A stretch of DNA of 64,000 nucleotides from Pseudomonas fluorescens NCIMB 11764 (GTDB taxonomy: Bacteria; Pseudomonadota; Gammaproteobacteria; Pseudomonadales; Pseudomonadaceae): contig NZ_CP010945.1 in assembly GCF_000293885.2 (NCBI RefSeq), positions 6,840,001 to 6,904,000 on the forward strand, read 5' to 3'. Shown here one piece after another: positions 29,609 to 45,934 of this stretch. The position numbers and the translations under genes were made by a program. Each line of letters starts with the position of its first letter. The stretch's first letter is position 1. The notes beneath the pieces are model-generated. The model did not search any database and was not told the DNA's origin. It was given only the letters and a program-made list of their open reading frames with translations.

Positions 29609-30802
29609 TTAATCGGCCTGACGACGCAGGAAAGCCGGGATGTCCAGGTAGTCCAGATCATCTTGCGGATTCATCTTCGCAGCAGTCGCAGCACCGGCCT
29701 GAGCCTGGTTGCGCATGACGGTCGGACGGTCCAGGTCACGGTAGTTTACCGCTGGCGCTTCCTGACGAGCGGGAGCCGATTGTTGCGGCTGAGACGCCAT
29801 GGAGGTGTGAACGGTGTTGTCGATGACCTTCACAGGCTTCTCGATTTTCGCGCCCAGACCGGTGGCAACTACAGTCACGTGCAACTCGTCGCGCATGTCC
29901 GGATCGATAACGGTACCGACCTTGACCATGGCGTGCTCGGAAGCGAAGGCTTCGATGATGCTACCCACGTCGGAGTACTCACCCAGGGACAGGTCAGGAC
30001 CGGCGGTGATGTTCACCAGGATGCCGCGTGCACCTTGCAGGTTCACGTCTTCGAGCAACGGGTTGCGAATGGCCGCTTCGGTGGCCTCGCGTGCACGGTT
30101 CGGACCGCTGGCGCAGCCAGTGCCCATCATCGCCATGCCCATTTCGCTCATCACGGTACGCACGTCGGCAAAGTCGACGTTGATCATGCCCGGACGCTTG
30201 ATGATGTCGGAGATACCGCGAACGGCACCGGCCAGTACATCGTCAGCCTTGGCGAAAGCCGACAGCAGGCTGGCGTCCTTACCAAGGATGGTCAGCAGCT
30301 TCTCGTTGGGAATGGTGATCAACGAGTCGACGCTTTCGGACAGCAGACGAATACCTTCGTCGGCGATCTGCATGCGCTTGCGACCTTCGAACGGGAATGG
30401 ACGGGTCACCACCGCAACGGTGAGGATCCCCATTTCCTTGGCCACTTCAGCAATGATCGGCGCAGCACCGGTACCGGTACCGCCGCCCATGCCGGTGGTG
30501 ATGAACACCATGTTGGTGCCCTGCAGGACTTCGGCAATGCGCTCACGGTCTTCGAGAGCGGCCTGACGACCTACTTCAGGATTGGCGCCAGCGCCGAGAC
30601 CTTTGGTCACGCCGGTGCCCAGTTGCAGGATGGTCCGCGCGCCAATGCTCTTGAGCGCCTGGGCATCAGTGTTGGCGCAGATGAATTCAACGCCTTCAAT
30701 GTTGCTCTTGACCATGTGATTGACAGCGTTGCCGCCGCCTCCGCCAACACCGATAACCTTAATGACCGGGCTTGCGGGGATGTTGTCTACGAGTTCGAAC
30801 AT
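29609..30802 (-). CDS. ftsZ: Cell division GTPase FtsZ
   Basis: This 397-residue tubulin homologue forms the division ring. The GTP-binding signature GGGTGTG lies within FITTGMGGGTGTGAAP, and the catalytic T7 loop is NVDFADVRTVM. The C-terminal peptide DIPAFLRRQ, which binds FtsA and ZipA, is intact after a variable linker rich in Gln and Ala. It lies 69 bases after ftsA. Confidence 0.98.
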   Translation of the reverse strand: MFELVDNIPASPVIKVIGVGGGGGNAVNHMVKSNIEGVEFICANTDAQALKSIGARTILQLGTGVTKGLGAGANPEVGRQAALEDRERIAEVLQGTNMVFITTGMGGGTGTGAAPIIAEVAKEMGILTVAVVTRPFPFEGRKRMQIADEGIRLLSESVDSLITIPNEKLLTILGKDASLLSAFAKADDVLAGAVRGISDIIKRPGMINVDFADVRTVMSEMGMAMMGTGCASGPNRAREATEAAIRNPLLEDVNLQGARGILVNITAGPDLSLGEYSDVGSIIEAFASEHAMVKVGTVIDPDMRDELHVTVVATGLGAKIEKPVKVIDNTVHTSMASQPQQSAPARQEAPAVNYRDLDRPTVMRNQAQAGAATAAKMNPQDDLDYLDIPAFLRRQAD

Positions 30803-30871
30803 TTTCCCTCTCCTTTGATTCTCTAGTTTTTTCGCCTACTGCCTGTATCTACAACGGTGCTGCGGTAATTC

Positions 30872-32131
30872 TTAGAAGTTGCCTTGCACCCAGCTCTTGA
30901 TGCGATCGATCAAGGCGGCTTTCGGCTCTTCATTGCTGTAGCTGTCGCGGCTGCTGATGCCCGAGAACGAAATCCCGTCGGACTGCTTTTGCAGGCCGTA
31001 CATCAACAGGCCAACGCCGGTGGAATAAATCGGGTTGCGCACCACGTCGTCCAGACCCTTGACGCCATGGGGCACGCCCAGGCGGACCGGCATGTGGAAG
31101 ATTTCTTCGGCCAGTTCGACCGCGCCTTCCATCTTCGACGTACCACCGGTCAGCACGATGCCGGCCGGGATCAGGTCTTCGTAGCCGCTGCGACGCAGTT
31201 CGGCCTGGATCAGCGTGAACAGCTCGTCGTAACGCGGCTCGACCACTTCGGCCAGGGCCTGGCGCGACAACTCGCGCGGTGGACGGTCGCCGACGCTTGG
31301 CACCTTGATGGTTTCACCGGCGCCGGCCAGTTTGGCCAGGGCGCAGGCGTAGCGAATCTTGATTTCTTCGGCGTACTGGGTCGGGGTGCGCAACGCCATG
31401 GCGATGTCGTTCGTCACCTGATCGCCCGCAATCGGGATCACCGCGGTGTGACGGATCGCGCCTTCGGTGAAGATCGCGATGTCGGTGGTGCCGCCGCCGA
31501 TGTCCACCAGGCACACGCCCAGCTCTTTCTCGTCGTCGGTCAATACCGAGTAGGCCGAGGCCAGCTGCTCGAGAATGATGTCGTCGATTTCCAGACCGCA
31601 GCGACGCACGCATTTCTCGATGTTCTGTGCCGCGTTGACGGCGCAGGTGACCACGTGGACCTTGGCTTCCAGACGTACGCCGGACATGCCCAGGGGCTCA
31701 CGAACGCCTTCCTGGTTATCGATCACGTAATCCTGCGGCAGGGTGTGCAGCACGCGCTGGTCAGCCGGGATCGCCACGGCCTGGGCCGCGTCGAGGACGC
31801 GTTCAAGGTCGGCGGAGCTGACTTCGCGATCACGAATCGCGACGATGCCGTGGGAGTTCAGGCTGCGGATGTGATTGCCCGCCACACCGACGAACGCCGA
31901 GTGGATCCGGCAACCGGCCATCAGCTGCGCTTCTTCGATCGCGCGCTGAATCGACTGGACGGTGGACTCGATGTTCACCACCACGCCTTTCTTCAGGCCG
32001 CGGGACGGATGAGTGCCGATCCCGACGATTTCCAGCGTGCCGTCGTCCGAGACCTCGCCTACCAGCGCCACCACCTTGGAGGTGCCGATATCGAGACCGA
32101 CGATCATTTTGCCGCTTTGCACGTTTGCCAT
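30872..32131 (-). CDS. ftsA: Cell division actin-like protein FtsA
   Basis: This 419-residue actin-fold protein tethers FtsZ to the membrane. Nucleotide-binding segments are GLDIGTSKVVALVGE, VDIGGGTTDIAIF and GIVLTGGTSKMEGAVELAE. The C-terminal amphipathic membrane-targeting helix (ALIDRIKSWVQGNF) is intact. It follows ftsQ by 15 bases. Confidence 0.97.
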   Translation of the reverse strand: MANVQSGKMIVGLDIGTSKVVALVGEVSDDGTLEIVGIGTHPSRGLKKGVVVNIESTVQSIQRAIEEAQLMAGCRIHSAFVGVAGNHIRSLNSHGIVAIRDREVSSADLERVLDAAQAVAIPADQRVLHTLPQDYVIDNQEGVREPLGMSGVRLEAKVHVVTCAVNAAQNIEKCVRRCGLEIDDIILEQLASAYSVLTDDEKELGVCLVDIGGGTTDIAIFTEGAIRHTAVIPIAGDQVTNDIAMALRTPTQYAEEIKIRYACALAKLAGAGETIKVPSVGDRPPRELSRQALAEVVEPRYDELFTLIQAELRRSGYEDLIPAGIVLTGGTSKMEGAVELAEEIFHMPVRLGVPHGVKGLDDVVRNPIYSTGVGLLMYGLQKQSDGISFSGISSRDSYSNEEPKAALIDRIKSWVQGNF

Positions 32132-32146
32132 GGGTCCTGCCTCTTC

Positions 32147-33016
32147 TTAATTCTTCGCGACAGCGGGTTGGGCTGTCGTGGGCGCTACAGGTTCCCGCCA
32201 GCCAACAGCGAGGCCGTTGGCGTAGCGCAGATCGATGCGCGCAATGTTCGTAATCTGTTCTTTAAGCGTCTTGTCGTAGATGGCAATGAAACGGCGCATC
32301 TTTTCCACCTGGTTGCCGCGGCCCAGCAGCAGTTCGATCCCCGGGCCTGCACTGCCGGCGCCGGTGGTCAGGAACCAGCTGCCCCGCTCACGCAACTCCA
32401 GGCGTGCAATCGAGAAACCCAACGGCCTGAGCATCTGGCTCAGCACCTGGTATTGCTGCATCACTTGCTGCTGAGCCCGTTGTGGGCCGAACAGCTGTGG
32501 CAAATGTTCGTAGTTCGCCAGTTCACGCGGGGTGAACGCCTGACCCTGGTTGTTCAACAGCGATTCGTCGCCCCAGCGGGCCACCGGCAGTTGTTCTTCC
32601 AGGCGGATCACCACTTGATCCGGCCATACCCGACGCACTTCGGCGTGGGCAATCCAGGGCATCTGTTCCAGCTCGGTGCGCATGCTCGCCAGGTCGATGG
32701 TGAAGAAGCTCGACGCCACGTAAGGGGCGATCCGCTGCTGCACCGCTTGCTGGCTGATGTAGCTCAGGTCGCCCTGCACCGCGACCTTGGAGATCGGCCG
32801 GTCGGCGTACGGCAGCAACCGCTGTGCGCCTTCGTAAGTACCGAACCCCACCGCCACTAACATCACCGGCCAGAACAAGGCTTTGAGAAAACCAAAATTG
32901 GCTTTCGGCAGGCGCGCGGACATCGGCTCTTTGGCCACCATTCGGCTGGCACCCCGCGGCACCGGCTTGCGGCCGGGTGCTGGTGGGGGCTGATGTCTCA
33001 ACTGTGCGCCTTGCAT
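32147..33016 (-). CDS. ftsQ: Cell division protein FtsQ
   Basis: This is a 289-residue bitopic membrane protein of the FtsQBL complex. A basic cytoplasmic N-terminus and one helix (about 43-62) precede a POTRA domain beginning [20 protein letters not shown] and a beta domain. I place the start at ATG 33016, four bases after ddlB, rather than farther upstream inside ddlB. Confidence 0.95.
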   Translation of the reverse strand: MQGAQLRHQPPPAPGRKPVPRGASRMVAKEPMSARLPKANFGFLKALFWPVMLVAVGFGTYEGAQRLLPYADRPISKVAVQGDLSYISQQAVQQRIAPYVASSFFTIDLASMRTELEQMPWIAHAEVRRVWPDQVVIRLEEQLPVARWGDESLLNNQGQAFTPRELANYEHLPQLFGPQRAQQQVMQQYQVLSQMLRPLGFSIARLELRERGSWFLTTGAGSAGPGIELLLGRGNQVEKMRRFIAIYDKTLKEQITNIARIDLRYANGLAVGWREPVAPTTAQPAVAKN

Positions 33017-33020
33017 GGTC

Positions 33021-35426
<2,406 letters not shown>

Positions 35427-35434
<8 letters not shown>

Positions 35435-36497
35435 GGGCCACCTCCAGGCAGGTATCGACCACGTTACGGGTCGCATCGGGTTTGGCCAGGCGGCGTGCCG
35501 CAGTGGCCATGTCGGTGAGTCGTTGTGGTTGCATCAGGACCTCTGTCAGGCGTGCGGCAAGATCCGCAGCGCCAGTCGTTCTTTGCGGCATCAGGAAGGC
35601 AGCGCCTTCACGGGCCAAATAATCGGCGTTGCGGGTCTGGTGATCGTCGATCGCGTGGGGCAAGGGCACCAGCATCGAGGGCAGACCGGCGGCGGCCAGT
35701 TCACTGATGGTCAGCGCGCCTGCTCGGCACACCACCAGGTCGGCCCAGCCATAGGCGTGGGCCATGTCTTTGATGAAAGGCTGCACTTGCGCCTCGACGC
35801 CAGCCGCGCGATAGCGCTCTGCAGTCACTTCATCGTGGTTTTTGCCGGCCTGATGAAACACTTCCGGGCGCAGGTCAGGGGCGACGAGCGACAGGGCTTC
35901 AGGCAGCAACTTGTTCAACGGTTCTGCGCCCAGGCTTCCGCCCAGGATCAGCAAACGCGCCTTGCGACCGGCCAGGGCGGGTCGCGGTGTGTCGAGGAAC
36001 AGCTCGGTGCGCACCGGATTACCGGTGGTCCGTCGGCTGTCCGACAGGGTAAAGGTGTCGGGGAACGCTTCACAGACTCGGGCGGCCAACGGCACCAGCA
36101 ACCGATTGGCGGTACCTGCCACGGCGTTCTGTTCGTGAACGATCACCGGCACACCAGCCAGTTTGGCTGCAACACCGCCAGGACCGGTCACATAACCACC
36201 AAAGCCGACCACGCACACCGGGCGCAGCTGGCGAATGATCGCCCGCGCCTGCCAGACGGACTTGAGCAACATCAACGGTGCCTTGAGCAGGGACAATTTG
36301 CCCTTGCCGCGCAGACCGCTGGCATTGATCCGATGCAGCTCGATACCGGCCAGCGGCACCAGATCGTTCTCGATGCCACGCGGCGTCCCGAGCCAATGCA
36401 CGGTGTAGCCGCGGGCCTGGAATTCGCGAGCGCAGGCCAGCGCCGGGAACACGTGGCCACCGGTGCCGCCCGCCATGATCAGAACGTTAGCGCCCAT
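35427..36497 (-). CDS. murG: Lipid II synthase glycosyltransferase MurG
   Basis: This 356-residue peripheral membrane GT-B enzyme adds GlcNAc to lipid I. The N-terminal glycine-rich loop is [14 protein letters not shown], a second is [20 protein letters not shown], and the UDP-GlcNAc region is [18 protein letters not shown]. The start at 36497 overlaps ftsW by 11 bases. Confidence 0.97.
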
Positions 36498-37704
36498 GGG
36501 TCGACTCCTCGGCGAAGTCGCTCTCATGAAACTCCATCTCTTCGCTGCCCAGATGGGTTCGACTTTCCCACTCGATGCGCAGCAACAAGCCGAGACAGGC
36601 ACAGCAGATCACCAACGAACTGCCGCCATAACTGAGGAACGGCAAGGTCAGGCCCTTGGTCGGCAGCAGGCCGACGTTCACCCCGATGTTGATCAGGAAC
36701 TGACCAATCCACAGGAACGACAGGCCATACGCGATGTAAGCGGCAAAGAATTGCTTGGCCTTCTCGGCCCAATATCCGATGTACATGCCGCGAATACAAA
36801 CGAAGACAAATAGCGCGACCGTGCACAAGGAACCTACGGCACCCAGTTCTTCGGCCAGGACCGAAAACACGAAGTCGGTGTGGGCTTCCGGCAGGTAGAA
36901 CTGTTTCTGCACGCTGTTGCCCAGGCCCACGCCCAGCCATTCGCCACGACCAAACGCGATCAATGCCTGCGATAACTGATAACCGGCACCGAACTGGTCA
37001 GCCCACGGATCGGCAAAGTTGGTCAGGCGCGCCATTCGATACGGCTGTACCTGAATCAGCAGCACCACCGCCGCGACCGCCAGAACCACCATCAAGGAAA
37101 AACGGAACAGCCCGACCCCGCCGAGGAACAGCATCGCCGCCGCCGCGCCCATCATCACGACGGTGGCACCGAAGTCCGGCTCCATCAGCAACAGCCCCGC
37201 CATCGGCAGCAGCACGATGAACGGCTTGAAGAATCCCATCCAGCTTTCACGCACTTCTTTCTGGCGACGCACCAGATAACCGGCGAGGTAGATCACCACG
37301 AACACCTTGGCGATCTCGGAAGGCTGAACGTTGAAGAAACTGAAACCGATCCAGCGCATCGACCCGTTCACTTCACGGCCGATCCCCGGAATGATCACCA
37401 TCACCAGCAAACCGAACGCACCAATCAGCATCAGCCAGCCCAGGCGCTGCCAGGTGGCGATCGGAATCATCATGGTGACGATGCAGGCACCCAGGCCCAG
37501 TACCACGTAGATCAGGTGGCGAATCATGTAGTACAAGGCACTGCCCGACTGCACGGCCGCCACTTCGGTCGAGGCCGATGCAATCATCACCAGACCGAGG
37601 CCGAGCAAGGCCAGGCAACCGGCGAGCATCGGGAAGTCGAGATCGATGCCGCGCCCGGTAATGAGCGGTGAAGGGTACGGCTTGATGATGTTGAGCAGGC
37701 TCAT
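36487..37704 (-). CDS. ftsW: Septal peptidoglycan polymerase FtsW
   Basis: This 405-residue SEDS-family glycosyltransferase with about ten helices polymerises lipid II at the septum together with FtsI. Family segments are FSFFNVQPSEIAKVFVVIYLA, HTDFVFSVLAEELG and TKGLTLPFLSYGGSSL. The start at 37704 overlaps murD by 4 bases. Confidence 0.96.
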   Translation of the reverse strand: MSLLNIIKPYPSPLITGRGIDLDFPMLAGCLALLGLGLVMIASASTEVAAVQSGSALYYMIRHLIYVVLGLGACIVTMMIPIATWQRLGWLMLIGAFGLLVMVIIPGIGREVNGSMRWIGFSFFNVQPSEIAKVFVVIYLAGYLVRRQKEVRESWMGFFKPFIVLLPMAGLLLMEPDFGATVVMMGAAAAMLFLGGVGLFRFSLMVVLAVAAVVLLIQVQPYRMARLTNFADPWADQFGAGYQLSQALIAFGRGEWLGVGLGNSVQKQFYLPEAHTDFVFSVLAEELGAVGSLCTVALFVFVCIRGMYIGYWAEKAKQFFAAYIAYGLSFLWIGQFLINIGVNVGLLPTKGLTLPFLSYGGSSLVICCACLGLLLRIEWESRTHLGSEEMEFHESDFAEESTHGR

Positions 37705-39047
37705 GCCAGATCCTCCACGGCGCGGACGAACTGGTGACCACGGTCTTCGTAATTCTTGAACATGTCGAAACTGGCGCAGGCCGGCGACAACAGCACCACG
37801 TCGCCCGGTTGTGCTACGGCCCGGCATTGCTCCACCGCATCGACCAGCGAACCGACGCGGATCAGCGGCACGGCGTCGCCAATGGCCTCGCCGATCTTGT
37901 CGGAGTCGCGGCCCATCAGGATCACGGCGCGGCAGTTGGCCGCCACCGGATCACGCAGATCATTGAACTCGGCGCCCTTGCCGTCGCCACCGGCGATCAG
38001 CACGACCTTGCCATCGATGTCCGCGCCCAGGCCTTCGATGGCAGCCAGTGCGGCGCCAACGTTGGTGGCCTTGGAATCGTTGTAATAGCCCACGCCATCA
38101 AGGTCACGAACCCACTGGCAGCGATGCTCAAGCCCGGCGAACGTGCGCAGGCTCGACAGCATGGCGTCGAACGGCAGCCCGACCGCGTGGCCAAGGGCCA
38201 AGGCCGCCAGGGCATTGGACTGGTTGTGGGCACCGCGAATTTTCAACTCGCGCACCGGCATCAGGTTCTGGAATTCGAAGGCCAGGTACTTCTCGCCGTG
38301 CTCCTCCCGGATACCAAAGGCCTTGAAATCAGGCTTGCCCAAACCGAAGGTCCAGCAAGGCTGGCCTTCGCCAATCAATGGACGGGTCAGCGCGTCCTGA
38401 CGATTGACCACAAACTGTTTGGCGCCGCGGAAGATCCGGTGCTTGGCCAGGTGATAGGCCGGCAGACCGCTGTAGCGGTCCATGTGGTCTTCGCTGATGT
38501 TGAGCACAGTCGCCACTTCGGCGTTGAGTTGGTCAGTGGTTTCGAGCTGGAAGCTCGACAACTCCATCACGTACAGCTCGACGTCATCGCGAAGCAGGTC
38601 CAGCGCCGGGGTGCCAAGATTGCCTCCGACGGCGACACGCTTGCCCGCCGCAGCAGCCATCTCGCCCACCAGGGTGGTGACGGTGCTTTTCGCGTTGGAA
38701 CCGCTGATGGCGACAATCGGCGCCTTCGCATTACGCGCGAACAGCTCGATGTCACCGGACAGTTTCACGCCACGGGCAGCAGCGGCCTGCAGGGCCGGGG
38801 TCGCCAGCGCCAGGCCGGGGCTCACGTAGAGTTCGTCGGCACGGCACAGGAATTCGACGTCCAGCTCGCCACAACGCACTTCCACGTGCGGATAGTCACG
38901 CTTGAGCGTGGCCAGTTCCGGTGGATTTTCCCGCGTATCGGCGACAGCAAACGACGTGCCCCGGTTCGCCAGGAAGCGAACCAGGGACATGCCGCTCTTG
39001 CCGAGGCCGACAACGATGCGGAAGTGGTCAGAAGCGATCAGAGACAC
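37701..39047 (-). CDS. murD: UDP-N-acetylmuramoyl-L-alanine-D-glutamate ligase
   Basis: This 448-residue Mur ligase adds D-Glu. Visible are the N-terminal VGLGKSGMSLVRFLANRG, the ATP loop SGSNAKSTVTTL (with Asn-Ala replacing the more common Thr-Asn-Gly) and YNDSKATN. It follows mraY in the cluster order, five bases upstream of its stop. Confidence 0.96.
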   Translation of the reverse strand: MSLIASDHFRIVVGLGKSGMSLVRFLANRGTSFAVADTRENPPELATLKRDYPHVEVRCGELDVEFLCRADELYVSPGLALATPALQAAAARGVKLSGDIELFARNAKAPIVAISGSNAKSTVTTLVGEMAAAAGKRVAVGGNLGTPALDLLRDDVELYVMELSSFQLETTDQLNAEVATVLNISEDHMDRYSGLPAYHLAKHRIFRGAKQFVVNRQDALTRPLIGEGQPCWTFGLGKPDFKAFGIREEHGEKYLAFEFQNLMPVRELKIRGAHNQSNALAALALGHAVGLPFDAMLSSLRTFAGLEHRCQWVRDLDGVGYYNDSKATNVGAALAAIEGLGADIDGKVVLIAGGDGKGAEFNDLRDPVAANCRAVILMGRDSDKIGEAIGDAVPLIRVGSLVDAVEQCRAVAQPGDVVLLSPACASFDMFKNYEDRGHQFVRAVEDLA

Positions 39048-39052
39048 TCGTT

Positions 39053-40135
39053 CTACCTCAGCTTCAGGGTGGCAAGGCCGACCAGTACGAGAATCACGGT
39101 GATGATCCAGAAACGGACGATCACGCGTGGCTCGGGCCAGCCCTTGAGTTCAAAGTGGTGGTGAATCGGCGCCATGCGGAACACGCGGCGACCGGTCAAC
39201 TTGAAGGATGCGACCTGGATGACCACCGACAGGGTTTCCATCACGAACACACCGCCCATGATGAACAGGACGATTTCCTGGCGGACGATCACCGCGATGG
39301 TGCCCAGGGCTGCGCCCAGCGCCAGTGCGCCGACGTCGCCCATGAAGACTTGTGCCGGATAGGTGTTGAACCAGAGGAAGCCAAGGCCCGCACCGATCAG
39401 CGCACCGCAGAACACGATCAACTCACCGGCGCCCGGTACGTACGGGATCAGCAGGTATTCAGCGAATTTCACGTTACCCGACAGGTAGCAGAAAATGCCC
39501 AGGCCACCGCCGACCATCACGGTCGGCATGATCGCCAGGCCATCGAGGCCGTCGGTCAGGTTGACCGCGTTGCTCGAGCCGACGATCACGAAATAGGTCA
39601 GGACGATGAAGCCGGCGCCCAGCGGAATGCTGTAGTCCTTGAGCATCGGCAGGATCAGGGTGGTTTCGACCGGCGTCGCAGCGGTCATATAAAGGAAGAT
39701 CGCCGCGCCCAGGCCGAACACCGACTGCCAGAAGTATTTCCAGCGGCTTGGCAAGCCTTTGGAATTCTTCTCGATCACTTTGCGATAGTCATCGACCCAG
39801 CCGATGGCACCGAACAGCAACGTGACCAGCAACACGGTCCACACATAGCGGTTGCTCAGGTCAGCCCAGAGCAAGGTGCTCACCCCGATCGACGACAGGA
39901 TCAGTGCGCCACCCATGGTCGGCGTGCCGGATTTGGACAGGTGCGATTGTGGACCGTCGTTACGAACGGACTGACCGATCTGGCGGTTCTGCAACGTGCG
40001 GATCATCCACGGGCCGTAGCACAGCGACAGGACCAGCGCGGTCAGCACACCGAGAATCCCGCGCAGGGTCAGGTACTGGAAGACCGCGAAGCCTTTGTAG
40101 AACTGTTGCAGGTACTCCGCTAACAGCAGCAGCAT
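39053..40135 (-). CDS. mraY: Phospho-MurNAc-pentapeptide transferase
   Basis: This 360-residue membrane enzyme with ten helices makes lipid I from UDP-MurNAc-pentapeptide and undecaprenyl phosphate. Family motifs are [30 protein letters not shown] and the C-terminal [13 protein letters not shown]. Its ATG shares the A of the murF stop (TGATG). Confidence 0.97.
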   Translation of the reverse strand: MLLLLAEYLQQFYKGFAVFQYLTLRGILGVLTALVLSLCYGPWMIRTLQNRQIGQSVRNDGPQSHLSKSGTPTMGGALILSSIGVSTLLWADLSNRYVWTVLLVTLLFGAIGWVDDYRKVIEKNSKGLPSRWKYFWQSVFGLGAAIFLYMTAATPVETTLILPMLKDYSIPLGAGFIVLTYFVIVGSSNAVNLTDGLDGLAIMPTVMVGGGLGIFCYLSGNVKFAEYLLIPYVPGAGELIVFCGALIGAGLGFLWFNTYPAQVFMGDVGALALGAALGTIAVIVRQEIVLFIMGGVFVMETLSVVIQVASFKLTGRRVFRMAPIHHHFELKGWPEPRVIVRFWIITVILVLVGLATLKLR

Positions 40136-41502
40136 CAATGTTTCTCCAGGCTGGACCCGCACAAAGCGGCGACGATGTTTTCCATCGCAGCGCTGCGCGA
40201 GCCCTTGATCAAAATGGTGGTGTTTGTGTCTTGCTCGGCGCCGAGGGCCTTGATCAGTTCAGCTTGGGTACTGAAGTGAAAAGCCTGCTCGCCGAAAGCC
40301 TTCACGGCGTGGGTCATCATGGGCCCGACCGCGTAAAGTGCGGAAACCTTGCCACGGGCGTACTCGCCCACGTCGCGGTGCCCCTGCTCCGCCCAGTCGC
40401 CCAACTCGCCGATATCCCCGAGCACCAGAACGGTGCGTCCGGAAAAGCCGGCGAGTATATCAACGGCAGCGCACATGGATGTGGGGTTCGCGTTGTAGGT
40501 GTCATCGATCACGCGCATGCCATTGGTGGCCAGTTGCGCAACGGTGCGGCCCTTGACCGGCTGCACGGCGCCAAGGCCGGTGGCGATACCGAACAGCGAC
40601 ACGCCCAGGGCATGCGCAGCAGCGGCGGCGGCCATGGCATTGGCAACGTTATGGGTGCCGAGCAGGTTCAGTTGAACGCGCTCCACACCGTCAGGACTGT
40701 GCAGGTTGAACGCCGGGCAACCGCGAGCGTCGCGGTCCAGGTCGCTGGCGTAGAAGTCGGCGCTGACGTTGCTCAGGGCGAAGGTCAGGACTTTGCGACC
40801 GGCGGCGCGGGTCTTCCAGATCTCGAAGGCCTTGTCGTCAAGATTGAGCACCGCGACGCCATCGGCCGCCAGTCCTTCAATAATCTCGCCCTTGGCTTCA
40901 ACGATTTTTTCCGGCCCGCCGAACTCGCCGACGTGGGCGGTTCCGGCATTGTTGAGCACGGCCACATGGGGTTTGGTCATGCCGACGGTGTAGGCGATTT
41001 CGCCAAGACGCGAAGCCCCCAGTTCGATCACGGCCGCAGTATGTTCCGGCGCGAGTTCGAGCAAGGTCAGCGGCACGCCGAGGTCGTTGTTCAGGTTGCC
41101 GCGGGTCGCCAGCACCGGACCGCGCGTGCGCAGTATGCTCGCGAGCATTTCCTTGACCGTGGTCTTGCCGCTGGAGCCCGTGATGGCGGCAACCGGATGG
41201 GTAAACGCCGCACGATTCATCCCGCCCAATTGACCCAGCGCCTGACGGGTGTCCTTGACCAGCAATTGCGGCAGCGCGCTGTCGGCGACTTCGCGCTCGA
41301 CCAGGGCACCGACGGCGCCTTTGCTGGCAACGTCGTTCAGATAATCATGACCGTCGAAGCGCGGACCGGTCAGGGCAATGAACAGCTGACCCGGCTTGAT
41401 CGCACGGCTGTCGATGCTGACACCCTCGAAAGTGGCATCGGCGAGGATCAATCGGCCATTCAGTGCGCGGGTCAGTTCGCTCAGTTTCAGGGGTTCAAGC
41501 AT
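40135..41502 (-). CDS. murF: UDP-MurNAc-tripeptide D-alanyl-D-alanine ligase
   Basis: This 455-residue Mur ligase adds the D-Ala-D-Ala made by DdlB. The ATP loop is [15 protein letters not shown]. Other family segments are [29 protein letters not shown] and [11 protein letters not shown]. It overlaps murE by 8 bases. Confidence 0.96.
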   Translation of the reverse strand: MLEPLKLSELTRALNGRLILADATFEGVSIDSRAIKPGQLFIALTGPRFDGHDYLNDVASKGAVGALVEREVADSALPQLLVKDTRQALGQLGGMNRAAFTHPVAAITGSSGKTTVKEMLASILRTRGPVLATRGNLNNDLGVPLTLLELAPEHTAAVIELGASRLGEIAYTVGMTKPHVAVLNNAGTAHVGEFGGPEKIVEAKGEIIEGLAADGVAVLNLDDKAFEIWKTRAAGRKVLTFALSNVSADFYASDLDRDARGCPAFNLHSPDGVERVQLNLLGTHNVANAMAAAAAAHALGVSLFGIATGLGAVQPVKGRTVAQLATNGMRVIDDTYNANPTSMCAAVDILAGFSGRTVLVLGDIGELGDWAEQGHRDVGEYARGKVSALYAVGPMMTHAVKAFGEQAFHFSTQAELIKALGAEQDTNTTILIKGSRSAAMENIVAALCGSSLEKH

Positions 41503-42957
41503 GGGCCACCTCCCACGCGGTCAACGCGTGATCCGCTTCGACCAGATCAGAGAAGTCGTGGCGCTGACCGTTGATTTCCTGATAGTCCTCGTGACCTTTA
41601 CCGGCCAGGACAATCACGTCATCCACCGAGGCGCTGGCGATCAACTGGGCAATCGCCTGACCACGACCGGCGACGAAAGTAACTTTGTCCACATCGGTGA
41701 ATCCGGCGCGGATGTCATCGAAAATCACGGCCGGATCTTCGGTGCGCGGATTGTCATCGGTCACCAGCACGCCATCGGCCAGACGCTCGACCACTTCGGC
41801 CATCAGCGGACGCTTGCCGCGATCGCGATCACCGCCGCAACCGAACAGGCACAACAAGCGGCCTTTGGCGTGCGGGCGCAGGGCCATCAATACTTTTTCC
41901 AGCGCATCCGGGGTGTGGGCGTAATCGACCACCACCAACGGCTGAGTACCTCCGCCCAGGCGCTGCATGCGTCCGGCAGGGCCTTCGAGTTTTGGCAGGA
42001 CCTTGAGAATTTCGTCCAGCGCATAGTCCAGACCGAGCAAGGCGCCGACCGCAGCCAAGACGTTGCTCAGGTTGAAGCGACCGAGCAAGGTGCTGCGCAG
42101 ATGGTGCTCGCCTTGCGGTGTAACCAAGGTCGCGCGCACGCCTTCGTCGTCGAACTGTGCTTCGCGGCAATACAGGTAAGCGCTGCTGTCGAGCAGGCTG
42201 TAGGTGATCAAGCGCGATTCGCGTTTTTCGGCAGCCAGTTGCCGACCGAAATCGTCGTCGAGGTTAACCACCCGGCATTTCAGATCGTTCCAGGCAAACA
42301 ACCTGGCCTTGGCTTCGCCGTAGGCTTCCATGGTGCCGTGGTAATCCAGATGATCGCGGGACAGGTTGGTCATCACCGCCACATCAAACGCCAACGCGGT
42401 GACACGCCCCTGATCCAGACCGTGGGACGACACTTCCATGGCCACGGCTTTGGCACCGGCCTTTTTCAGGTCAGCCAGGGTTGCCTGCACCGCGATCGGA
42501 TTCGGTGTGGTGTGCAGGCCGCTTTCCAGCGCGCCGTAGAAACCCGAGCCCAATGTGCCGACGATGCCGCAGTGTTGACCGAGCAGGTCCAGCGCTTGCG
42601 CCACCAACTGGGTCACGCTGGTTTTGCCGTTGGTGCCGGTCACGCCGACCAGGTTCAGGTGGCGGCTCGGGTCACCGTAAAAACGCCCGGCGATGTCCGA
42701 CAGCTGCGCCGCGAGGCCTTTCACCGGGATCATCGGCACATCGGTGATCGGCAATACGGTTGCGCCTTCGACTTCATAAGCCACGGCCGCCGCACCACGC
42801 TGCAAGGCGTCGGTGATGTGCGCGCGACCGTCGAACTTGCCGCCGGGGACGGCAAGAAACAGGTCGCCTGCCCGTACGTTGCGGCTGTCCAGTGCCAATT
42901 CACGGATCAACAGATCGCGGCCGGCGTGGGCGAAAATCTTGTTCAGACTCAGAGACA

Positions 42958-42958
<1 letters not shown>
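41495..42958 (-). CDS. murE: UDP-MurNAc-L-Ala-D-Glu:meso-diaminopimelate ligase
   Basis: This 487-residue Mur ligase adds the third stem residue. The ATP loop is GVTGTNGKTSVTQL. The motif TDDNPRTEDP carries the Arg of DNPR that selects meso-diaminopimelate over lysine. Its start overlaps the ftsI stop by one base (TGATG). Confidence 0.97.
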
Positions 42959-44986
<2,028 letters not shown>

Positions 44987-44990
<4 letters not shown>

Positions 44991-45934
44991 CGCAGCTTCT
45001 CCGCGACGCGCATGACGGCGCTACGGGAACGTGGGTTGGCTTTGAGTTCGGCCTCGGAGGCGGACTGCGCTTTGCCATGGACTTTGATTTTCGGTTCGAA
45101 AGCGACGTGACGCACCGGCAGATTGCGCGGCAGGTTGTCGGCTTCGCCTTTCACCAGCTTGCGCATGAACAGTTTGACGATGCGGTCTTCCAGCGAATGG
45201 AAGCTGATGACGACCAGACGACCGCCGATTTCCAGGCATTCCAGCGCGGCTTCGAGGCCGGCTTCCAGATCGCCCAGTTCATTGTTGACGTGGATACGCA
45301 GGCCCTGAAACGCACGGGTCGCCGGGTTCTTGCCCTTTTCCCACGCCGGGTTGGCGACTTTCAGGACTTCAGCCAGGTCGCCGGTGCGCTCGAACGGCTT
45401 GATGTCGCGACGCTCGGCCACGGCACGCGCCATGCGGCCGGAGAAACGTTCTTCGCCGTATTCCTTGAATACCCGGGCGATTTCTTCCACCGGCGCGGTG
45501 TTGACGAACTCGGCGGCGCTGATCCCGCGGGACGGGTCCATACGCATGTCCAGCGGACCATCGTTGAGGAAACTGAAGCCGCGCTCAGGGTCGTCGAGCT
45601 GTGGCGAGGACACGCCCAGGTCAAGCAAAACGCCGCTGACCTTGCCGGCCAGACCGCGCTCGACCACTTCCGAACCGAGCTCGGCAAAGCTGCGCTGCAC
45701 AACGACAAAGCGGCCGTCTTCGGCCGCTAGCGCTTGCCCGGTGGCAATCGCTTGAGGATCTTTATCAAATCCGAGCACTCGACCATCGGGACCCAGCTTG
45801 CTGAGGATCAACCGACTGTGTCCGCCGCGCCCGAACGTGCCGTCCAGATAGCAGCCATCAGGACGTACGGCGAGAGCCTCGACGGCTTCGTCAAGCAGTA
45901 CGGTGATGTGGTTAAAGCCGCTATCAATAGTCAC
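44987..45934 (-). CDS. rsmH: 16S rRNA (cytosine1402-N4)-methyltransferase
   Basis: This 315-residue SAM-dependent enzyme methylates C1402 of 16S rRNA together with RsmI, also in this window. Family segments are [50 protein letters not shown] and the C-terminal [15 protein letters not shown]. It overlaps both neighbours by 4 bases. Confidence 0.96.

Noticed and set aside
30884..32860. 658-codon open frame on the plus strand opposite ftsA and ftsQ
   Set aside because: It is the complement of strongly recognised division genes, its His/Gln-rich composition is typical of shadows of GC-rich genes, and no family is recognisable.
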